Assembly (NCBI RefSeq): GCF_900110575.1
Contig: NZ_FOEF01000039.1
Coordinates: 1 to 34,862 of the forward strand
Origin: Amycolatopsis saalfeldensis
Lineage (GTDB): Bacteria; Actinomycetota; Actinomycetes; Mycobacteriales; Pseudonocardiaceae
Length of the DNA: 34,862 bases
Direction: 5' to 3'
In this document: positions 32,817 through 34,862 of the stretch, one piece after another
Numbering within the stretch: position 1 is the stretch's first letter
Layout: each line of letters starts with the position of its first letter
Position numbers and translations under genes: made by a program
The notes under the pieces: model-generated
The model's database searches: none
What the model was told of the DNA's origin: nothing
What the model saw: only the letters and a program-made list of their open reading frames with translations

Positions 32817-34356
32817 GTTCGACTACGTGGTCGTCGGCGGTGGCACGGCGGGCTCGGTGGTGGCCGCGCGGCTTTCGGAGGACCCGGACGTCACCGTCTG
32901 CCTGCTGGAGGCCGGACCGTCCGATGTGGACGATCCGGCCATCCTCGAGCTGACGAAGTGGATGGGGCTGCTGGAATCCGGTTACGACTGGGACTACCTG
33001 GTGGAGCCGCAGGAGTCCGGCAACTCCTACCTGCGCCACGCGCGGGCCCGGGTGCTCGGCGGCTGCTCCTCGCACAACTCGTGCATCGCGTTCTGGGCCC
33101 CGGCCGAGGACCTCGACGAGTGGGCTTCGCTGGGCCTGCCCGGCTGGTCGGCCGCCGACGTTTTCCCGCTGTACCAACGTCTCGAGACCAACGACGGGCC
33201 GGGCGAGCACCACGGCCGCTCGGGGCCGGTGACGATCCGCTCCGTGCCGCCGCGCGACCCCGCGGGCGTCGCGCTGCTGGCCGCGTGCGCGCAGGAGGGC
33301 ATCCCGACCACGGAGTTCAACTCGGGGCAGACCGTCACACACGGCGCGAACTGGTTCCAGATCAACGCGCGCGAGGACGGCACCCGCTCCTCGGCGTCGG
33401 TCTCGTACCTGCACCCGATCCTGGGCCGGCGGCCCAATCTCGAGGTCCGCACCGACGCGCGGGCCAAGCGCCTGCTGTTCTCGGGACGGCGCTGCGTGGG
33501 CGTGGAGTTGCAGGCGCCGGACCTGATCCACAGCGACAAGATCACAGCCGGCCGCGAGGTGATCCTCAGCTCCGGCGCGATCGACTCGCCGAAGCTGCTG
33601 ATGCTGTCGGGCATCGGGCCCGCCGAGCACCTGCGCGAGGTGGGCGTGGACGTGCTGGTGGACTCGCCGGGTGTCGGGGCCAACCTGCAGGATCACCCGG
33701 AGGGGCTGGTCCAGTGGGACGCGCTGCAGCCGATGGTCACCGAATCCACGCAGTGGTGGGAAATCGGCATCTTCACCACCACCGAGGACGGCCTGGACCG
33801 GCCGGACCTGATGTTCCACTACGGCTCGGTGCCGTTCGACCTGAACACCCTGCGCTACGGCTACCCGACGACGGAAAACGGCTTCTGCCTCACGCCGAAC
33901 GTCACGCGCAGCCGCTCGACGGGCACGGTCCGCCTGCGCACCCGCGACTTCCGCGACAAGCCCCGCGTGGACCCGCGCTACTTCAGCGACGAGCACGACA
34001 TGCGCGTGATGACCCACGGCGTGCGCCTGGCCCGCTCGATCGCGGCCCAGCCGGCGATGGACGAGTGGGCGGGCACGGAGCTCTCCCCCGGCCGAGACGT
34101 GACCACTGACGACGAGATCGCCGACTACCTGCGCAAGACCCACAACACCGTCTACCACCCCGCGTGCACGGTGAAGATGGGCCCGGACTCGGACCGCGCC
34201 GCCGTCCTGGACGAGCGCCTGCGCGTACGCGGCGTGGACGGCCTGCGCGTCGCGGACGCCTCCGCGATGCCCTTCCTGGTCGCCGTCAACCCATGCATCA
34301 CGACGATGGCAATCGGCGAAAAGTGCGCCGACCTGGTGAAGGAAGACCACTCCTGA
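32809..34356 (+). CDS. codA: choline oxidase (GMC oxidoreductase)
   Basis: A 515-residue FAD enzyme that oxidises choline through betaine aldehyde to glycine betaine with oxygen. The FAD motif VVVGGGTAGSVVAARL is at residues 7-22. Diagnostic choline-oxidase residues are present: His89 (GGCSSHNSCIAFW, site of covalent FAD linkage), His337 (FHYGSVPF), His450 (HNTVYHPAC) and Asn494 (VAVNPCITTM). They correspond to Arthrobacter globiformis His99, His351, His466 and Asn510 (from memory). The segment ESTQWWEIGIF with the choline-binding Glu is also kept. This distinguishes it from BetA-type choline dehydrogenase. ATG 32809 has AGGAGGT upstream and overlaps the permease end. The symbol codA is also used for cytosine deaminase. 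Confidence 0.9.
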   Translation: MSEFDYVVVGGGTAGSVVAARLSEDPDVTVCLLEAGPSDVDDPAILELTKWMGLLESGYDWDYLVEPQESGNSYLRHARARVLGGCSSHNSCIAFWAPAEDLDEWASLGLPGWSAADVFPLYQRLETNDGPGEHHGRSGPVTIRSVPPRDPAGVALLAACAQEGIPTTEFNSGQTVTHGANWFQINAREDGTRSSASVSYLHPILGRRPNLEVRTDARAKRLLFSGRRCVGVELQAPDLIHSDKITAGREVILSSGAIDSPKLLMLSGIGPAEHLREVGVDVLVDSPGVGANLQDHPEGLVQWDALQPMVTESTQWWEIGIFTTTEDGLDRPDLMFHYGSVPFDLNTLRYGYPTTENGFCLTPNVTRSRSTGTVRLRTRDFRDKPRVDPRYFSDEHDMRVMTHGVRLARSIAAQPAMDEWAGTELSPGRDVTTDDEIADYLRKTHNTVYHPACTVKMGPDSDRAAVLDERLRVRGVDGLRVADASAMPFLVAVNPCITTMAIGEKCADLVKEDHS

Positions 34357-34521
34357 CCCCATGAAAACCGAGCGGCCCACGGCCGGCGGCGCCGTAGGAT
34401 CGGTCTCCTGGGGCATCGGGAGGTCGCGTTGGGCGATGGGTCGGTGAGAAGGTGCCGGACGGTGGCGGGCCGTCGCCGGGAGCTTGGGGTGATTCGGTCA
34501 GACGTGTCCGGGTCTGGCTGG

Positions 34522-34665
34522 GCGGCGTTGCTTCGGTTAGGTGGTGCGGCGTTGCTTCGGTTCGGCAGTGCGGCGCTGCTTCGGTTCGGCAGTGCGGCGC
34601 TGCTTCAGTTCGGCAGTGCGGCGCCACTTCAGTTCGGCAGTGCAGCGGCGCTTCGCTTCGGCAGC
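34522..34665. repeat. 24-bp minisatellite (6 units)
   Basis: Six units start at 34522, 34546, 34570, 34594, 34618 and 34642, each close to GCGGCGCTGCTTCGGTTCGG plus four bases. The period is exactly 24, again a multiple of 3, so octapeptide-repeat frames are open on both strands. None has a credible start or family match. Confidence 0.9.
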
Positions 34666-34773
34666 ACAGGAACGCAGCCGAGTCTGCAACCCGCACCACC
34701 TGGGGACGGGCCGTTTCGCCCCGGTCGCGCAGCGAGGCGGCGGTGCATGGCAGCCAGCGCTCCGCTGCGGCCG

Positions 34774-34800
34774 TGTCATGACAACCGTGTAAGCCACGGA
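34774..34800 (-). repeat. gapped repeat element, right copy
   Basis: On the minus strand this reads TCCGTGGCTTACACGG, TTG, TCATGACA, matching the left copy at 60-86 in 24 of 27 positions with all differences in the 3-base gap. On the plus strand TGTCATGACA (34774-34783) is a perfect 10-base palindrome. The element ends 47 bases before the GTG start of the right-edge gene, so it may be part of its control region. Confidence 0.75.
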
Positions 34801-34847
34801 TGGACCAAGATCGGGATCGCTGACGGCGACCCAGAAAGGCTCTATCT

Positions 34848-34862
34848 GTGACTGAGAACACA
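34848..34862 (+). CDS. probable start of a gene truncated by the window edge
   Basis: GTG at 34848 is followed by four sense codons (VTENT) before the window ends. AAAGG lies about 8 bases upstream as a possible ribosome binding site. The upstream sequence is non-coding repeat DNA, so a start here is reasonable. The product cannot be identified. Confidence 0.35.

Larger units (their letters stand above)
34357..34847. other. gene-less region at the right end
   Basis: These 491 bases hold the 24-bp minisatellite (34522-34665) and the right copy of the gapped repeat element (34774-34800). The frames that stay open across it on both strands come from the repeats. No terminator stronger than weak GC hairpins was seen after codA. 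Confidence 0.65.

Noticed and set aside
32809..34356. BetA-type choline dehydrogenase assignment
   Set aside because: The SSHNSCIAFW segment with His89 and the ESTQWWEIGIF and FHYGSVPF segments match choline oxidase instead.
34429..34851. 140-codon plus-strand frame with octapeptide repeats, and antisense frames
   Set aside because: Generated by the 24-bp array; the frame runs through the gapped repeat element and overlaps the better start at 34848.

Overview
The window is high-GC DNA with GTG and TTG starts and gene pairs joined by 1-4 base stop/start overlaps. The gene content (actinobacterial-type coproheme decarboxylase, DUF3000, RNase D with HRDC, fadA-fadB, PucR regulator) points to an actinomycete, most likely Pseudonocardiaceae such as Amycolatopsis. 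This is inferred from gene order and protein style, not from a database search.

Layout. (1) 60-1765, plus strand: a small Gly/Ser/Cys-tailed peptide, a DUF692/MNIO-family metalloenzyme with a low-complexity N-terminal extension, and a small SCO6045-like protein. Together they look like a modification locus for a cysteine-rich peptide. (2) 1775-6397, minus strand: hemE, cgoX (hemY/hemG type) and chdC (hemQ), which belong to the coproporphyrin-dependent heme route, followed by an oddly arranged class III CoA-transferase. Two perfect DnaA-box sequences lie between chdC and cgoX. (3) 6398-7287: no gene, but a 45-bp minisatellite and a 7-bp tandem array. (4) 7288-15222, plus strand: DUF3000, an orphan LuxR-type response regulator, RNase D, a TIR-domain protein, then fadA-fadB for beta-oxidation, closed by a strong terminator. 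(5) 15412-17228, minus strand: a histidine kinase/OmpR-type regulator pair, with direct-repeat boxes before the regulator gene.

(6) 17282-25801: a PucR-type regulator divergent from a five-gene operon: SSS symporter, ureohydrolase, TPP-dependent 2-oxoacid decarboxylase-like enzyme, aldehyde dehydrogenase and NCS1 permease. Read together, these fit the lower arginine-transaminase route: 2-ketoarginine to 4-guanidinobutyraldehyde to 4-guanidinobutyrate to GABA plus urea. (7) 25860-27782, minus strand: dxs, convergent with the operon and separated from it by a hairpin. (8) 27978-29476, minus strand: a secreted alpha/beta hydrolase (TAP-like) split by a one-base frameshift at an ATGA overlap. (9) 29759-34356, plus strand: betaine aldehyde dehydrogenase, APC permease and choline oxidase, a choline-to-glycine-betaine operon. 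(10) 34357-34862: a 24-bp minisatellite, then the probable start of a gene that runs off the window.

The most unusual items are the Cys-tail/MNIO locus, a 27-bp gapped repeat present near both ends of the window in opposite orientation, two intergenic minisatellites whose periods are multiples of three, and the TIR-domain gene sitting inside an otherwise housekeeping cluster.
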